Made by a program: the position numbers and the translations under genes. Below are positions 5,038 through 7,190 of a stretch of DNA of 7,190 nt, piece after piece. The DNA is from JBOGWY01 sp050694015 (GTDB taxonomy: Bacteria; Actinomycetota; CADDZG01; WHSQ01): contig JBOGWY010000136.1 of the NCBI GenBank assembly GCA_050694015.1, positions 1 through 7,190 of the forward strand, read 5' to 3'. The notes beneath the pieces were generated by a model. It was not told the DNA's origin. It worked only from the letters and a program-made list of their open reading frames with translations, and made no database searches. The first letter of the stretch is position 1; each line of letters begins with the position of its first letter.

Positions 5038-7190
5038 CTACGGCCGATCGGCGAAGCGATCCGAACCAAGGACATCCCCGAGACGGTCATACGCCTCTCT
5101 GGCGGCGACCATCGATTCGAAATACGAGCGGACTGGCTCCGCCCACGCTTCGCGCTTCTTGGGATTCCGAGGTATCGGCAGTACGAGCTCCCGATAGCGC
5201 TCCGATAGGTCCTCGCGGTTCATTTGCATAAGAACGAGGTGGCGGTATTGCTGAAAAACTACCTTCAAACTGGCGAGCATGAGAACGAGAGCCCAGTCGA
5301 TTCTTGCTGCGCTCTTTGAAACTCGCCAGATCGCGATCTCTCGCGTCAGGATGCAGTCCTTCTGCCACGGCATGACGACACCGAACATCCCTATGTTCTT
5401 ACTTGCCCTCGTCGGCATGACCAGATCGAACTTCTCAAGGTGGCGCCCCCGGCGTTCCTTGTCCGCAATCTCTTTAGGAATCAAGTACGACGGGTTCTCG
5501 TTCATCCGCCAGTTCTTGATATCCGTGACCTTCACGTACGGAATTTCGCCTCTTCCCTTGTAGTGCGATGACGGTGACCCGTGGCCGCTAAAGACACGCA
5601 ACTCATCCGCATCCATGAGTTCCTGAACCGACACAAGGTCGCAGTCCTCGTCGGCGGCGAATTTCTCCAGCGCGTCCATTGCATCGCGCCGCCACCAATA
5701 CGGAGCCACCAGCACTCCGCGCTTGATCACCTCGTTTTGCGCAACGCGGAACCACAACCGGCTTTCCTCGCGGGGGCGCTTGCGGAGTAGCACTCCGGCA
5801 CGCTTTAGATCGTTGTCTTCTTCCGTCGTCATTCGGCCGTTCTCGAAGACGAAGCGCGGCTTACCGTGCTTATCGCGTCCGAAGCTCTCCCCGAAAACAC
5901 CGACGATCTTGTGGCCCTTACGCGGAGCCTGTTTCTTCAGGACGATGATCGATGTCTTGGCGCGGCAGTGAGGCTCGAATAGTTCGATTGGGATCGCGAT
6001 TGAGTGAGTGATGGTGAACTGACCGAGCCACTGCACCAACCAGCCGTACTTCTCGGAGAACAGGTAGGTGTCAGGCAGAACGATCGCCATCCGACCTCCG
6101 GGCTTCAGGAGACGAAGGCCCCTCTCAAGAAACACCAGGCCAAGATCTCTCTCGACGTATTCGCCCGTATTGACCCAGTTACCCGACCGATCCCTTTTCC
6201 AGTTCAGGCAAACCTCGTACTTCTCTTCCCTTGCCGTTGGGATATCGAGCTTCAGTCGCGACCCGAAGGGCGGGTTCGTCATGACGATGTCGAAAGAACC
6301 CTCCGCTATTTCTCGACTGGGTTGGTCGGTCCACGTGCTTCGCTTAAGACTGTTCACCTTGTACACGTGGGGACTGGTGCAACCCAGCAACGACAGGTAG
6401 GCGCGCGACAGACGAACGCTGACCGCATCCTTATCCAGGACGTACAGCTTCTCTTTAGCGAAGTCACCTCGGACTGCACGCTTCTCCGCCTCGTCGAGAG
6501 CGTCGATCGCATCGATCTTGTGAACTACTTCCTCGAGAGCAGCTACCACGAAGGAACCCGAGCCCCCGGCCGGGTCGATAATTCGATCATCTGGTGTCGG
6601 CTCAACGGCTGCGACAGCCAGGTCTACCGCGTCGAATGGCGTGAAGAACTGCCCTTCCTCACCCTTGTATGCCTTTCCCCGCAAGACCTGGAATGCTTCG
6701 AGTACGAGCTCATCACCGTTCCCCAACAGCCTGACGTCCTTTAGTTCCGACACCACGTAGAAGATGCTGTCGTCGTCTATGGCGAAACGCGTGTCGCGAG
6801 ACGCGAAGGCGGCGGGGTGGCGGCCGATCTGTTCCTTTAGGAGCTTACGCACGTGCTCGGCCGTTTTCTTGGGTGTTTGGTGGAGCTGGAATCCCAACGG
6901 ACTGTCCGGGCTGAGGCGATGATCCTGCTCGTCGAGGATCTTCAACAGGATGAGCGTCGAGACATCCGGCAGGATCTCCTCATCACGGTTCACGTTTGCG
7001 TCCTGCGCGGCCAAACGATCTCGAATGCGGTTGAACACGGGGACCAGCGATCGAACCTGGCGCAGGTCCTTGAGCGACAGAACCTTGGTCCCCGCCGGTA
7101 CCAACGGATCCGTAGGCCGAGGTAACGGAGTCCCCACGGCCGCGACGTCGTACCCGTCACTTGTCTTGTAGACGATCCGGTGGTCCGTGC
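5038..7190 (-). CDS. N6-adenine DNA methyltransferase with S-like target-recognition domain, 5' end outside window (type IIG-like or type I-related RM enzyme)
   Basis: Counting from the GTG at 7137, the visible part is 699 residues. A helical region (about 20-150) precedes the methyltransferase: motif X GQFFTPFDAVDLAV (162-175), the AdoMet-binding motif DPAGGSGSF (188-196) and catalytic motif NPPF (288-291), as in HsdM-type gamma N6-adenine enzymes. The C-terminus carries a type I S-subunit-like recognition domain beginning near GEIPYVKVTDIKNW (530-543), so one polypeptide both recognises and methylates DNA. The frame has no stop from 7137 to the window edge; the 17 upstream codons include DHRIVYKTSDGYDVAAV (ending at the GTG), and the GTG has no Shine-Dalgarno sequence. 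I therefore annotate through the edge. This upstream stretch resembles the tail of HsdR-N-type nuclease domains that some proteins carry before an N6 methylase, which would make it a restriction enzyme too; that part is inference. It ends in TAG against the last 11-bp repeat. Confidence 0.88.
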   Translation of the reverse strand, partial: TDHRIVYKTSDGYDVAAVGTPLPRPTDPLVPAGTKVLSLKDLRQVRSLVPVFNRIRDRLAAQDANVNRDEEILPDVSTLILLKILDEQDHRLSPDSPLGFQLHQTPKKTAEHVRKLLKEQIGRHPAAFASRDTRFAIDDDSIFYVVSELKDVRLLGNGDELVLEAFQVLRGKAYKGEEGQFFTPFDAVDLAVAAVEPTPDDRIIDPAGGSGSFVVAALEEVVHKIDAIDALDEAEKRAVRGDFAKEKLYVLDKDAVSVRLSRAYLSLLGCTSPHVYKVNSLKRSTWTDQPSREIAEGSFDIVMTNPPFGSRLKLDIPTAREEKYEVCLNWKRDRSGNWVNTGEYVERDLGLVFLERGLRLLKPGGRMAIVLPDTYLFSEKYGWLVQWLGQFTITHSIAIPIELFEPHCRAKTSIIVLKKQAPRKGHKIVGVFGESFGRDKHGKPRFVFENGRMTTEEDNDLKRAGVLLRKRPREESRLWFRVAQNEVIKRGVLVAPYWWRRDAMDALEKFAADEDCDLVSVQELMDADELRVFSGHGSPSSHYKGRGEIPYVKVTDIKNWRMNENPSYLIPKEIADKERRGRHLEKFDLVMPTRASKNIGMFGVVMPWQKDCILTREIAIWRVSKSAARIDWALVLMLASLKVVFQQYRHLVLMQMNREDLSERYRELVLPIPRNPKKREAWAEPVRSYFESMVAAREAYDRLGDVLGSDRFADRP

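Larger units (their letters stand above)
4767..7190. mobile_element. Left end of a tRNA-Met-integrated genomic island (right end outside window)
   Basis: The island is inferred from the tRNA 3' fragment at 4767-4813, the cluster of short direct and inverted repeats at 4928-5037, and a restriction-modification gene as first cargo. Polarity is fixed by the tRNA: its CCA end and terminator point to lower coordinates, so the foreign DNA is on the higher-coordinate side. Hand counts of single 60-base lines give 55% GC at 6001-6060 and 6181-6240 but 62% at 5401-5460, against 65% at 241-300, a weak compositional hint. No integrase is in the window. Confidence 0.7.

Noticed and set aside
7135..7137. 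GTG at 7137 as the true start of the methyltransferase gene.
   Set aside because: No Shine-Dalgarno sequence precedes it and the frame remains open with plausible protein sequence to the window edge, so it is probably an internal valine codon.

Overview
The window looks like chromosomal DNA of a high-GC Gram-positive bacterium, most likely an actinomycetote. A Thermoleophilia-like lineage (Gaiellales/Solirubrobacterales) is my best guess from memory of protein families; the sequence does not prove it. All supported genes read on the minus strand, so transcription runs from high to low coordinates.

Layout in transcription order: (1) 7190-5038, a large DNA N6-adenine methyltransferase fused to a type I S-like target-recognition domain. 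Its frame stays open through the right edge, so the gene starts outside the window. (2) 5037-4767, a non-coding end of a mobile element. It holds five copies of an 11-bp GTTAGCAA(A/G)TC repeat, a 7-bp inverted repeat, and the 3' part of a tRNA-Met(CAT) gene broken exactly at the anticodon arm. The tRNA's hairpin terminator follows at 4762-4745. This is the signature of an island integrated into a tRNA gene; the restriction-modification gene lies on the island side and everything left of 4767 is host chromosome. (3) 4656-4243, a DUF1801 protein. (4) About 370 bp of intergenic DNA with a repeated CGTAGGTA / CTACGTAG motif. (5) 3871-1224, a compact three-gene secretion cluster. (6) 1186-74, a DUF2855 dehydrogenase-like protein.

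The secretion cluster is the most coherent biological story. Its first gene encodes a small exported protein with a SipW/TasA-like signal segment. The second encodes a signal peptidase of the Ser-His-Asp (SipW/ER/archaeal) class fused in one polypeptide to a DUF5305-like membrane protein. The third encodes a secreted protein with six in-register RTX nonapeptide units, and its start codon overlaps the peptidase stop (ATGA). Together they suggest a dedicated substrate/peptidase pair for surface or matrix proteins. The DUF2855 gene follows after 37 bp with no visible terminator and may be co-transcribed, though no functional link is evident.

No rRNA genes, CRISPR arrays, insertion sequences or integrase genes are visible. 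The integrase implied by the att site must lie beyond the right edge or be lost.
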